Shown: positions 1-9,096 of the stretch, one piece after another
How positions within the stretch are numbered: the first letter of the stretch is position 1
Layout of the letters: every line of letters begins with the position of its first letter
NCBI GenBank assembly: GCA_016212925.1
Contig: JACRDF010000037.1
Coordinates: forward strand, 62,001 to 126,000
DNA from: Desulfomonile tiedjei
Lineage (GTDB): Bacteria > Desulfobacterota > Desulfomonilia > Desulfomonilales > Desulfomonilaceae
DNA: 64,000 bases
Reading direction: 5' to 3'
Notes under the pieces: generated by a model
Database searches by the model: none
Seen by the model: only the letters and a program-made list of their open reading frames with translations
What the model was told of the DNA's origin: nothing
Made by a program: the position numbers and the translations under genes

Positions 1-197
1 GGCATCTCTACGTCCAGGGTAATCACGTCCGGCTTGAGCGTCTCCACCATGCGCATGGCTTCTATGCCGTCCTTCGCCTGGCCTACCACCTCGATCTGAT
101 TGTCTTCATTCAGGATAGCAGCGATTTGCCTGGACATCAGAGCCGAATCGTCCACCACCAGGACCTTGATTTTATTGTTTTCAGAATTACCACTCAT
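1..197 (-). CDS. cheB: CheB-type chemotaxis response regulator, N-terminal part (cut by window edge)
   Basis: Reading leftwards from an ATG at 197, the first 65 residues form the start of a receiver domain: VLVVDDSALMSR with its acidic pair, then VVGQAKDGIEAM and the phospho-acceptor strand ITLDVEMP. The DSALMSR and LDVEMP wording is typical of the receiver of CheB methylesterases rather than of CheY. The methylesterase domain would lie outside the window, so the assignment rests on the receiver and on context. The gene starts 71 bases after the ParA gene and is the last visible member of the chemosensory operon. Because a degenerate CheB fusion lies upstream in the same operon, this copy may be the working methylesterase (inference). 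Confidence 0.7.
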   Translation of the reverse strand, partial: MSGNSENNKIKVLVVDDSALMSRQIAAILNEDNQIEVVGQAKDGIEAMRMVETLKPDVITLDVEM

Positions 198-268
198 TCA
201 TCATGTACCTTGGAACAACTGTAGATCTCAATGGGCGGCGGGTGCACAACTAGATGGGCCGGAATGCC

Positions 269-1042
269 TCAGCGCAGCCCGCCCAGTATCTCCCGGGCCA
301 ACTGTACATAGGCCTTTGCGCCTGGAGATTGAATGTCATATGCGATTATAGGCTCCCGCCGATCGGGGACTTCGGCCAACCGGGGATCTCTTGGGATGAT
401 CGTTCTGAAGACCCTGTCTTTGAGGTATTGTCTGACTTCCTGAACCACCTTCACTGTAAAGCGAGCCCTTTTGTCAGCCATGGTGATGAGGAAGCCGAAA
501 ATAGTCAGTTTGGTATTGTGTTTCCTTTTCACTTCCAGTGCTGCTCTGAGCACTCGGCCGACCGTGCCCAGGGAGGCATACTCGCATTGCACCGGCATCA
601 GGTACGAATCAGCAGTTGCAAGAGCAGCGTAGGTCGGATTGTCCAGCCTCGGAGGGCAATCAAGAAAAACATAATCGTAATTGGACTTCAGCGCCGTCAG
701 AACACGGCTCAAGCGCCCCATGTCTTTCTGCAGCAACTCGAAATACAGGATTTCATCTCCCACTGACCGAATGTTTTCGGGAAGGACTTCCAGGCGGGGT
801 AGCCGCGGATGTGTCTGGAAGACAAGATCGCTGGGCGAGCTACCGTCCCGTAAGGCATCGAGCAGTCCTGTCTGTACGTCCGATGACTCCAGGCCGAAGC
901 ATTTGGTGAGGCCGCACTGGGGATCCAGTCCGACCAGCAGGACCTTCTTCTTTATTGCTGAAAGGCAGGCCCCCAAATTGACCGCTGTGGCTGTTTTGCC
1001 GACACCACCTTTCTGGCTGACTATTGCTATGACCTGGCCCAT
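269..1042 (-). CDS. ParA/Soj-family ATPase of the chemosensory operon
   Basis: A 257-residue ParA/MinD-type ATPase. The deviant Walker A motif KGGVGKTA is at residues 11-18 with signature Lys11, and Walker B is YVFLDCPP near residue 128. Family members move or space large complexes by ATP-dependent dimerisation on the nucleoid; chemosensory ParA homologues (Vibrio ParC, Rhodobacter PpfA) segregate receptor clusters. Its position 15 bases after cheA, with AAGGAA as ribosome binding site and no parB nearby, points to that role rather than plasmid or chromosome partition. The partner is unknown; CheW, CheA or a receptor could serve. Confidence 0.85.
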   Translation of the reverse strand: MGQVIAIVSQKGGVGKTATAVNLGACLSAIKKKVLLVGLDPQCGLTKCFGLESSDVQTGLLDALRDGSSPSDLVFQTHPRLPRLEVLPENIRSVGDEILYFELLQKDMGRLSRVLTALKSNYDYVFLDCPPRLDNPTYAALATADSYLMPVQCEYASLGTVGRVLRAALEVKRKHNTKLTIFGFLITMADKRARFTVKVVQEVRQYLKDRVFRTIIPRDPRLAEVPDRREPIIAYDIQSPGAKAYVQLAREILGGLR

Positions 1043-1057
1043 ATTTTCTTGTTCCTT

Positions 1058-4000
1058 TTAGAGGTCCGCGTGATTGTTCAAAGCGGCCAGACGACTGGGT
1101 TGAAAGAATCGGGCGCCCGAGGCTGCAAGCTGCCTCTGCCTATTTATAATATCTTCGACCATCTCTGTCACGTCGAGAACCAGTGCTATGGTCCCGTCTC
1201 CGAGAATGGTCGAGCCTGCAAGGCCTCTGCTCTCGCAAACATGTTCCGCCAGGGGCTTTATGACCACGTCCTGCTCGCCGATTAGTTCCTCCACCAGGAG
1301 ACCGACCGTTTTCATACCAAACATCGCGAGAACCAGGAATCTGGGCTGCTTGTTTTTATCGTAGTCTTTCAGGTTGAAAACCTGATCGACCCTCAAAATC
1401 GGAATCGTCTCATCGCGGAATTTGATGACCTCGAAGCCTTCTATGGTCGTAATATCGCTAGGGGAAACTTGAAGGATCTCTCTTACGGACGTGAGAGGAA
1501 TGGCAAAAACGTGTTTGTCGACACGAATGAGCAGCGTTTGGATGATCGCGAGGGTCAAGGGTATCCTTATGGATATTCGGGTGCCCTGTCCCTCTTCGGA
1601 CTCGATCTCTACGTGGCCGTTAATCTTTTCCACGTCTTTCTTGACCACATCCATGCCGACGCCACGACCCGATGTCCGCGTCACCCTTTTGCTCGTACTA
1701 AAACCGGGGATAAACAAGAAGTTTTGAAGGTCTTGGGGAGTGAGGCCTTTCGTATCCTGAGCCTCAATTAGGCGACTTTCGACCGCTTTCTCCAGGATCG
1801 CTTTGCTGTTGATCCCGGCTCCGTCATCTTCGACGTCGATGACCACCTGATTCCCCTGAGAATACGCACTCAGAGAGATCGTCCCTTCTTCCTTCTTCCC
1901 TGACTGTTTTCGGATAGCCTTGTCTTCGATACCATGATCGACAGCGTTGCGAATCAGGTGTACCAGCGGGTTGTAGATCTGTTCAATCACCCTCTTGTCC
2001 ACCTCGGTGTCGCCCCCGCGAACCTCGAGAGCCACTACCTTGCCGACTCTCCGTGACAGGTCTCTTATGAGTCGGGGCATTCTATTAAACAGTTGGCCTA
2101 TCGGCAGCATGCGAAGCTTCATGACACCTTCCTGGATGTCATTAGCTATTCTCCCCAGCGACAGACTTGCCTCCCCAACTTTCAAAGAGAAGTCCTTAAT
2201 CGTTTGCAAGTCTTTTTTCCCGAGTTCCGTCACGTTCAACAGGTCCCGATGGAAGGTTTTCAAGTCCAGAGAAAGCTGCTCCACGTATGATCTGTTTACA
2301 ACCAGCTCTCCGACCTGATTGAGGAGCACGTCTACCTTCCCTGAGTCTACGCGCATGGTCCTCACCATGGCGCCTTCCTGGGAGAGGTCCCTCGGAACAG
2401 CCATTTCTCCCGCGACGCGGTCGCCTAGCATAGGGGGAGGCGCCAATTCCCCTGTGGGAACAGGGGACGGCTCCGGAGCAGCCTCTCTTTGAATTCGCTC
2501 GGTTGTGGATTCCTCGGTTGGGACGCTGCCGCGCTGCGGTGCCCTATCGGCGGTGCGTGTTGGTTCCACAGGCCGAAGGAGTTCGTCGGAAAACTCGGAT
2601 GGGCCTACCTGCGATGCCGAGGCCGGAGGAACTTCCGCTTGGTCTACATCAAGCGTCGGAAGGTATTCCGACGTGCTCATAGCGAGGGTTACGTCTTCCG
2701 GGCCCGCTCCCGCGCCATTTGCTGCGGCCTCTGGACTTAGCACACCGTCCAGGCCTGCCAAAAAGTCCTCAAATCGTGTGCGATTAGCTTCCATAAAGCG
2801 CAAATCCGCCGCGGTAAGCGATTCCGCGTTTTCTACAGCGGCGGTGGTCTCGTCGTACCATTCGTCCAAGAAGGCTGCCAGGCTCTGGAAATCCATGTAA
2901 GAGGAAGAGGATCGGATGGATTTAATGAGATCGGCGCAGGTCTCAAGGTCGCTGCGCTCGACCGAGCCGGGTTTGATTCGTCCTGCCACCTGCCGAAGCT
3001 TGTCCACTATCTCCCATCCATAGGCCAAAAAGATCTCCATTATCTCGCGATCTGCGTCCTGGCCCAACGTATCAAGCTCTCCCAGCATATCAGCCACATC
3101 CGACCTTGGACGAGCCAAGCCGCTGATTTCAAGAGGATTACCGTCCGCGAAGATCCCTTCGAATTCCTGGAGCAGTTCATCGTCCACATCGGCCAGCATC
3201 GACCGCTCACCGCCCTTGGGAAAAATCCGACGAGTCGTGGTCGGCTCAGGCACCACCCCGACCGCTCTCAATATTGCTTCAGCAAGTGAAGGAGAAATCT
3301 CGGGAATGTTTCGTAAACTTTTAAGATCAGCTCGCGCCAGTTGTGCCCTCGAAGAAAAGCCGAATCTGACCAAGGCCCTTATTGCCGTCTCGTCCGCCTC
3401 CGGAACGTCTGCCAATTCCCGTACCAGTGGCAAGTCCTCTTGAACGCCCGTGGGAATGGGGTTTTCAGGAGGGGCGATGTCAGCCTCAGGCATCATTCCG
3501 GACGATAGAGGGAATACCTCCTCCGGATAATGTTCTTTCAATGAATGAAGCAGCCCGCGCAGCTTGTTGACTTCCTCCACCGAAAGCAGCTCCTGATCCG
3601 AGCGAATCGAGCCAATCTGCTTTTCCAACGTCTGAAGCAGATCAACGGCCTTTGGTCGCCCCAGGAGCCGCATGGTATCGATCAGGTTTTGGAGAGCCTC
3701 AGAGATCGGCGTGATTATTTCCTGAGGATTTAAACCGTCCTGAAGGTCGTCGAGGTACAACGAGATGTTCAAAATGTGGGGAACGGTTTGTTCAAGCGTC
3801 GCTACGTGTTCAGCCGTGGACTCCTTCTCGCCGGACAATTCCGATGTAGAGGCGGATTGTTCGCCAAGTATTTCTTCCCCGCTCGATGCGGACTGCCCTG
3901 CCGGCGACGAATTTTCGGAAACCGCCTGGCCGGCGAAATCCTCGCTGCCTTCTTGAGAGACGGCGCTGTAATCCGGGTGGCCGTCGAGTTCGGAAGCAAC

Positions 4001-4555
4001 CTGAACATAAGGTTGGTCCGGGGCATCTTCCGCAGGAACAGCAGAACCGCCGCCTAACTCCTCTGTGACATCCGATGGAGGGGCCTGGGAGTCCGAGGGC
4101 GGTTCTTGGCCTGGTAGCGTTTCAGTAGTGCGTTCCACGCTTTCGGTCCCGGGCGGGGCTTCGGGAGGGGATCCTGTGGGTTGCAGGAATCCTTCAAGTT
4201 CCACCATCAGGGCCGAAATTTCCGTCTTTTCCTTGTGGGACTCCGAGACTTCGTGAATCAGGGTGGCGATCATGTCCTTGACCCGAAACAAGAAGTCGAC
4301 AATTCGTGCATCGAGCGTAATGAGCCCTTCGCGAAGGCGGTCCAGGAGGTTTTCCACGCCGTGTGTCAGAGTGCTTGAACGCTCCAGTCCTATATATTCC
4401 GCCGACCCTTTTATGCAGTGGACCGCCCGAAAGATGTTGTTCAAGATCTCAGGGCTGCGGCCTTCCTTTTCGAGGCGAAGCAGGCTGTGGTCCATCTCGT
4501 CGAGGAGTTCTCGAGCCTCGCTGCTGTAATCCTGAAGAATTTCAGTATCAATCAT
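1058..4555 (-). CDS. cheA: CheA chemotaxis histidine kinase, unusually long
   Basis: A 1165-residue CheA, well above the usual 650-750. Residues 1-110 form an HPt domain with the phosphorylatable His46 in AVHCIKGSAE. The catalytic core is complete: dimerisation helices about 735-830, N box NAVDHG at 870, G1 box DDGAGI at 910, G2 box GRGVGMD at 963, and a CheW-like domain about 1005-1140. In between are acidic Pro/Ser-rich linkers, a helical segment about 255-345, a helix-hairpin-helix-like stretch about 390-432, and a second HPt-like helical bundle about 500-600 whose expected His site reads LIKSIRSSSSYM, so it has no His. The start has an AGGGAG ribosome binding site. It would phosphorylate the operon CheY and CheB proteins. 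Confidence 0.95.
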   Translation of the reverse strand: MIDTEILQDYSSEARELLDEMDHSLLRLEKEGRSPEILNNIFRAVHCIKGSAEYIGLERSSTLTHGVENLLDRLREGLITLDARIVDFLFRVKDMIATLIHEVSESHKEKTEISALMVELEGFLQPTGSPPEAPPGTESVERTTETLPGQEPPSDSQAPPSDVTEELGGGSAVPAEDAPDQPYVQVASELDGHPDYSAVSQEGSEDFAGQAVSENSSPAGQSASSGEEILGEQSASTSELSGEKESTAEHVATLEQTVPHILNISLYLDDLQDGLNPQEIITPISEALQNLIDTMRLLGRPKAVDLLQTLEKQIGSIRSDQELLSVEEVNKLRGLLHSLKEHYPEEVFPLSSGMMPEADIAPPENPIPTGVQEDLPLVRELADVPEADETAIRALVRFGFSSRAQLARADLKSLRNIPEISPSLAEAILRAVGVVPEPTTTRRIFPKGGERSMLADVDDELLQEFEGIFADGNPLEISGLARPRSDVADMLGELDTLGQDADREIMEIFLAYGWEIVDKLRQVAGRIKPGSVERSDLETCADLIKSIRSSSSYMDFQSLAAFLDEWYDETTAAVENAESLTAADLRFMEANRTRFEDFLAGLDGVLSPEAAANGAGAGPEDVTLAMSTSEYLPTLDVDQAEVPPASASQVGPSEFSDELLRPVEPTRTADRAPQRGSVPTEESTTERIQREAAPEPSPVPTGELAPPPMLGDRVAGEMAVPRDLSQEGAMVRTMRVDSGKVDVLLNQVGELVVNRSYVEQLSLDLKTFHRDLLNVTELGKKDLQTIKDFSLKVGEASLSLGRIANDIQEGVMKLRMLPIGQLFNRMPRLIRDLSRRVGKVVALEVRGGDTEVDKRVIEQIYNPLVHLIRNAVDHGIEDKAIRKQSGKKEEGTISLSAYSQGNQVVIDVEDDGAGINSKAILEKAVESRLIEAQDTKGLTPQDLQNFLFIPGFSTSKRVTRTSGRGVGMDVVKKDVEKINGHVEIESEEGQGTRISIRIPLTLAIIQTLLIRVDKHVFAIPLTSVREILQVSPSDITTIEGFEVIKFRDETIPILRVDQVFNLKDYDKNKQPRFLVLAMFGMKTVGLLVEELIGEQDVVIKPLAEHVCESRGLAGSTILGDGTIALVLDVTEMVEDIINRQRQLAASGARFFQPSRLAALNNHADL

Positions 4556-4646
4556 CTTCGCTCCCTTTCGATCGGACCTAGCCCACGCGTTTGAACCTTA
4601 TTCATGAAGGGCTGGTGTGGTGCGTCGCACTTCCTTCTATCTGATT

Positions 4647-5381
4647 CTATCCCTCTTCCCCGGTGCGCGGGGTCACCTTGTAGCCGTCGAAACGAGTTTC
4701 ATAGAATTCAAAATTTTTCACGACGGTGCCCAGCGTTTCGAGATCTCGCTTTATGGCCCGGATCTGCTCATCCAATCCCGGTGCACAATCCAATCCACTC
4801 TGGCTTTTCAAAAGGTCTTCCAAGCGTTGGAGCGCGCAGTTGGCATTTCCTACGGTAGTGCCTGTTAGTAAGAGGATCTCCTGAAAGTTTGCCGCCACTT
4901 CATTGACAAGTTGTCCCAAGTCCCCGACTTCGTGCCGCCGCCGCGAAGGAACCGTAACCGTAAGGTTCCCCCGCGAGATTTCTTTTGCCGCATAAGCCAC
5001 TGTGTTGAGCGGCACGGCCACCTTCTTAACGAATAGATAAATGATGGCTCCGAAGCATGCGATCGTGATACCCAGGAGAACAATCATGTGATTTCGGTAC
5101 GCATAAAGCGCGGCCATATCGCGTGGTGCCTCACTTTGTCGGTCCACCGCGGATTGTGTTGCATAAAAACTATTCTTCCTGGCTATTTCGTCGCTGACTT
5201 CCGCCAGGATTACGGCGTTGGCGGCGATGGCAATCAAAGCGAGGAGGGAAAAGATCGCGACCAGTTTCCGAGTCCACCACGGGGTTTGGAGGACCGGAAG
5301 TCGTTTGGTTTTCACCGGCGCCTGGCGTTCAGACACCGGGACTACTCTGGTTGACCTTGATTGGGGGTCTATTGCTTTCAT
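4647..5381 (-). CDS. Two-TM HAMP-domain membrane protein without a receptor signalling tip
   Basis: A 244-residue inner-membrane protein. A charged cytoplasmic N-terminus is followed by TM1 (about 40-62), a short periplasmic loop of some 35 residues, TM2 (about 98-119), a HAMP domain (about 119-172, KKVAVPLNTVAYAAKEISRG then EVGDLGQLVNE) and a coiled-coil tail. It lacks the conserved methyl-accepting hairpin and any kinase or cyclase domain, so it resembles the membrane half of a chemoreceptor. It starts 6 bases after cheY and ends 91 bases before cheA. It could be a sensory adaptor for the array; its function is not known. Confidence 0.7.
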   Translation of the reverse strand: MKAIDPQSRSTRVVPVSERQAPVKTKRLPVLQTPWWTRKLVAIFSLLALIAIAANAVILAEVSDEIARKNSFYATQSAVDRQSEAPRDMAALYAYRNHMIVLLGITIACFGAIIYLFVKKVAVPLNTVAYAAKEISRGNLTVTVPSRRRHEVGDLGQLVNEVAANFQEILLLTGTTVGNANCALQRLEDLLKSQSGLDCAPGLDEQIRAIKRDLETLGTVVKNFEFYETRFDGYKVTPRTGEEG

Positions 5382-5387
5382 GGCTGC

Positions 5388-5744
5388 CTATTCCATTTCC
5401 TCAATGATCTTGGAGATGGATAGGTGGTCCGTCTTGTTTATGAAGCCCTTGGCGCCCAACTTTTCCGCTTCGGCTTTGTACTTCTCGTCCGTCAGTATGG
5501 TAATGAACAGGATTCTGGCCTGAGGGTCTTCACTCAGGATCTCCTTGGCAGCCGTAATTCCGTCTTTGTCCCTCATGGTGATGTCCATGGTAACAAGGTC
5601 GGGCTTGAGAGCTTTGTACATCTCTACGGCTTCATTTCCGCCTTTTGCTTCCCCGATAACGGAGTGCCCCTTGGACCGCAACTCTTCGATAATTCTTTTG
5701 CGCATGAAGCCGGAGTCATCGACAACTAGGACCCGCAAGCCCAT
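5388..5744 (-). CDS. cheY: CheY-like single-domain response regulator
   Basis: 118 residues, a stand-alone receiver. Visible are the acidic pair in VLVVDDSGFMRK (Asp9, Asp10), the phosphorylation site VTMDITM (Asp54) and the conserved Lys in GFINKTD. The usual Lys-Pro of the last motif is Lys-Thr here. I chose the ATG at 5744 because TGAGGTG lies seven bases upstream and the receiver begins at once; an ATG four codons earlier is also open. It sits between the receptor gene and the HAMP protein. It presumably carries the CheA phosphoryl signal to a motor or other output; no flagellar or pilus gene is visible to say which. Confidence 0.9.
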   Translation of the reverse strand: MGLRVLVVDDSGFMRKRIIEELRSKGHSVIGEAKGGNEAVEMYKALKPDLVTMDITMRDKDGITAAKEILSEDPQARILFITILTDEKYKAEAEKLGAKGFINKTDHLSISKIIEEME

Positions 5745-5893
5745 AACACACCTCACATTGACATACGATTATCGTGACAAACGCAACGCCCCAGTGCCCG
5801 CCGCGGCCGTTTGTCAGCCGCGTGGCGCCACGCTCGTGATCACTTTGGTAACCCGTAACCCTTCAGCGGGATAGCGTTGCGTCGGATCCCTTT

Positions 5894-5955
5894 GTAGGGG
5901 CGAGGCATGCCTCGCCCAAGGGCGATCCCGCGTCATCGCGGGATGTCGCCCCTAC
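5894..5955. repeat. REP-like double hairpin between the receptor gene and cheY
   Basis: The outer arms GTAGGGGCG and CGCCCCTAC enclose a perfect 20-base palindrome (5897-5916) and a second stem with arms CCCGCG and CGCGGG. The unit lies in the 273-base gap between two co-directional genes. It has the look of a dispersed REP or MITE element and could stabilise or terminate the upstream transcript. Only one copy of this type is in the window. Confidence 0.65.
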
Positions 5956-6017
5956 GCAGAGAATACGGACCCCATCATCTCGCTGAACGTTAGTCTTACA
6001 CAGCCTTAGAGCCTATC

Positions 6018-8432
6018 TCACATCTCTCGCGAGATCCTGAATTGCTCGACCAATTGGCCCAACTCATCCGCGACTTTGGCAAGATCCTGAGTTGTTTGAG
6101 ACGCATTGGCAGCGCCGCGCGCGTTCGTGCTGGCAACCTCGGACATTTCTGCCATGATCTGTCGCAGCACAGCGGACCTTTCCGTCTGCAAGCTCGTGAG
6201 CCTGGTGATGTTTTCCGCACGGGCCGTAACTTCAGCCATTTCCTGGCTAACCGCCGACGAGGTTTCCACTTCGGCTCCTGATTTCTCCAGAATGCTCCGG
6301 CTCAGGGTTCGAATCTCCGACATGATGCTGGCAGCTCTCTCACGGCGCTTGCCCTGCTCGCCCGTTAGTCCGAGAATGTCCTGCGCAAGGGCTGTCAGGC
6401 GTTCCATGGACTTCTGGACGCCTGCCGCGTCCTCCGTCTGGCGCAAGGTGGCCTCGGAAATGCCGGCTATGAGACTGTTGGTTCTGGCCACGGCTTCCTG
6501 AATTTGCATCAGAGCATCGCGGCTAGTCGCAGACAGTCGCTCTCCTTCCTCGACCCTCTTGTTACTTGCTTTGATAAGGTCTGCGATTTCGTTGGTAGAC
6601 TCGGCTGTTCTTTCAGCTAGTTTCCTAACTTCGTCGGCAACGACCGCGAACCCTTTGCCGTGCTCCCCTGCTCGAGCAGCTTCAATAGCCGCATTAAGAG
6701 CCAGAAGGTTGGTTTGCTCGGCAATGGACGAAATAACGACCATGATGTCGTTGATCTGCTCGGAAGAGTCAGCGATGCCCCTCATACCTTGCACCACCTT
6801 CTCAACAGCCGCGCCACCTTCACGCGCGAAACGGTCGGTCAGCTCCGACTGCCGAGCCGCTTCACCGGCGCTCTGGGCCATCTCTTCGATAAGTCGAGCC
6901 ATACGGTTAACGGCCTCGGTTGTTTCCTGGGCCGCTGTGAACTGCTCACCGGCCTTTCCTGCAACCTCACGAGCCGTGGCGCCCATCGCGTCGACAATGG
7001 TTTCACCCTCTCGACTTTGGGCATCCTGCTCTCCGGCGCTCTTTGCAACTCCTTCGATTTCGGTTGCCATACCCTGGAGTGACTCCGCTGTCACGCTAGC
7101 TGATTTGTGGGTATCTGTGGCATTGGTCGCAACCTCTTGAGCGGTTTCACCCATTGCCAAAACCCTTTCCAACACGTTTCGTGCGCGTTCGGCCTGCGCG
7201 GTGGCGTTAACCACGATATTCTGCGTAACCTCGTTAACCGTCAGCGACGATTCACGCACCCTTCCGACCGCTTCCAAAACCGTGGAGAAAGACTCCTGGA
7301 GCCTTTCGAGAAGGGCATTAAACGTTTCAGCCGCTCGGCCCGTTTCGTCATAGGTTGTAACCGGTGATCGAAGGGTCAGGTCCAGGTTTTCGCCAACCTG
7401 GGACATCGTTCCCGCCAGGTTCTTAATGGGACGGGCGATCCTTGCAGCAACTCCGATAGAAAGCAAAACGACAAGGACGACCATAACAGCGCCAACGATC
7501 GTGTTGTCCCGAATGATGACATTGACGTATCCCATCAGCTCATTGACATCGGCCCCGGCGCCAACTACCCATCCCAAGCCGGGGAAAGACCCGTACGCGC
7601 CCGGGTAAGCCATGCTGACAATCTTGTCATCTAGTTTCCCGGTCTTGACGTTCTTAAAGAAGTAGCGAAGGTTTGGCTGTTTTTTCTTTATCCTTTCAGA
7701 CAATTGCGGCAAATTAATCACAGAACCGGCAACAGCCTCCCCGTACAGGTGCCTGCCCGGATGAAGTATCAACGTCGGCTTGTTGTTGGTAACCCATACA
7801 TAGCCGGTCGTACCAACCGGGATCGCATCAAGAATACCCTGAACGACGCTCCACTTCACGTAAGCGGTAATAACACCCGTTACATTGCCCCCCACTTTAA
7901 CGGGCTCCGAGATGGAGAGACTCCATCCCTTTGAGGCCGGATCAATCTTTTCCACCAGTGGAGACGGTTCAGTATCGATCAGAGTGAGTTTCCCGGCCTT
8001 GGCGCCCTTAAAGGCCGCCTGTGCCGAGAAATCGTTTCCGACCAGGGCGGGCCAACTCGAGGCCACGCAGATCCCTTTCGAGTCCTGGAGAAAAATCGCT
8101 TCGTACGATCCGTAAAGTTTCACGATCTCACGCAGCGTTTCGGAGGCATCCTCTCGCACCTCGGCAACTTCCAGGGCCTCTTTGACCAGACGGAGGTCTG
8201 CCCAGGCCCTAACGTCGTTCACCCTCTCATTCATGAACACGTTGAGAGTCTGACCCACTGAATCGGCGAGCCTCGCGGTTTCACGAAAGGCTGAGTTTTC
8301 CGCTTCCGTGGTGATCGTATAAAGGCCCAAACCAGCGGAAATACCCATCGGGATAAGAGTGATTAGGAGGAACCAAAACAAGAGTTTGTTTCTGAGGCTT
8401 CCTCCCAGACGGAGCTTCTTAAAGATACTCAT
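6018..8432 (-). CDS. mcp: Methyl-accepting chemotaxis protein (dCache-HAMP-MCP)
   Basis: An 804-residue transmembrane chemoreceptor. It has TM1 about 15-40, a periplasmic double-Cache-like sensor about 45-290 (with [12 protein letters not shown] near its end), TM2 about 310-332, HAMP about 332-385, and a long cytoplasmic helical hairpin with the canonical tip [18 protein letters not shown] followed by [16 protein letters not shown] chose the ATG at 8432 because AGGAGG lies just upstream and the signal anchor follows at once; a longer reading adds 23 unlikely residues. The ligand is unknown; dCache domains commonly bind small organic acids, amino acids or amines. It is the only full receptor in the operon and lies 121 bases after cheW. 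Confidence 0.93.
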   Translation of the reverse strand: MSIFKKLRLGGSLRNKLLFWFLLITLIPMGISAGLGLYTITTEAENSAFRETARLADSVGQTLNVFMNERVNDVRAWADLRLVKEALEVAEVREDASETLREIVKLYGSYEAIFLQDSKGICVASSWPALVGNDFSAQAAFKGAKAGKLTLIDTEPSPLVEKIDPASKGWSLSISEPVKVGGNVTGVITAYVKWSVVQGILDAIPVGTTGYVWVTNNKPTLILHPGRHLYGEAVAGSVINLPQLSERIKKKQPNLRYFFKNVKTGKLDDKIVSMAYPGAYGSFPGLGWVVGAGADVNELMGYVNVIIRDNTIVGAVMVVLVVLLSIGVAARIARPIKNLAGTMSQVGENLDLTLRSPVTTYDETGRAAETFNALLERLQESFSTVLEAVGRVRESSLTVNEVTQNIVVNATAQAERARNVLERVLAMGETAQEVATNATDTHKSASVTAESLQGMATEIEGVAKSAGEQDAQSREGETIVDAMGATAREVAGKAGEQFTAAQETTEAVNRMARLIEEMAQSAGEAARQSELTDRFAREGGAAVEKVVQGMRGIADSSEQINDIMVVISSIAEQTNLLALNAAIEAARAGEHGKGFAVVADEVRKLAERTAESTNEIADLIKASNKRVEEGERLSATSRDALMQIQEAVARTNSLIAGISEATLRQTEDAAGVQKSMERLTALAQDILGLTGEQGKRRERAASIMSEIRTLSRSILEKSGAEVETSSAVSQEMAEVTARAENITRLTSLQTERSAVLRQIMAEMSEVASTNARGAANASQTTQDLAKVADELGQLVEQFRISREM

Positions 8433-8553
8433 TTCCTTTCCCTCCTGGGAATGAGATTTGTGATTCTTGATCAACGAGGTAGCCGGTAAGGCTACTTTCA
8501 ACTCACGACCGGCAAGGTACCGCTGCTCTCAACACGCGGTCTCCGCCGGTTTA

Positions 8554-9096
8554 TCAGGCCGCGCCTTCGGCTGCCGCGGGGAGTACCCCTGCGACATGAT
8601 CCAGGGCCTCCTTTTCCTCGATAGAGAGAATTTTCTTGAAATCCAGGACGATGAGGATGGTTTCGTCAAGATGAACCACCCCGCTGATGTACTGACTTTG
8701 AACTCCTGCAACGATGATGTCCGGAGGCGGCGAGATCTTTGAAGCAGGAACCGTGATGACTTTGGCCACCGAGTCTACGATGAACCCCGTCACATTTGCC
8801 TCGATCTCCACCACCAGAATTCGAGTGCCTGGCTTGTGCCCATCCACGTGAGGCTGATTCCTCAATCGCAGCCGCTTTCTCAGGTCCAGGACCGGGATGA
8901 TGTTTCCCCTCAGGTTTATGACTCCCTCCACAAAATCGGGCGCGTTGGGAATCTCGGTGATGTTGGACATCATGATGATCTCCTGAACCACCAGGATTCT
9001 TACCCCGAAGTGTTCTGAACCTATGGAGAAACTTATCATCTGAACAGACTCTTCGCTCTCGGGAGTAGCTTTTCTTATGTGTTCCCTAGCGTTCAT
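8554..9096 (-). CDS. cheW: CheW coupling protein
   Basis: 180 residues with the complete CheW fold: MISFSIGSEHFGVRI, VVQEIIMM, the conserved EGVINLRGNIIPVLDLRKR, and a C-terminal DETILIVLDFKKIL. CheW links receptors to CheA in the membrane-associated array. The start overlaps the end of the CheB fusion by 11 bases, with GGAGAG as ribosome binding site, suggesting translational coupling. An Ala-rich tail of about 15 residues follows the fold. Confidence 0.95.
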   Translation of the reverse strand: MNAREHIRKATPESEESVQMISFSIGSEHFGVRILVVQEIIMMSNITEIPNAPDFVEGVINLRGNIIPVLDLRKRLRLRNQPHVDGHKPGTRILVVEIEANVTGFIVDSVAKVITVPASKISPPPDIIVAGVQSQYISGVVHLDETILIVLDFKKILSIEEKEALDHVAGVLPAAAEGAA

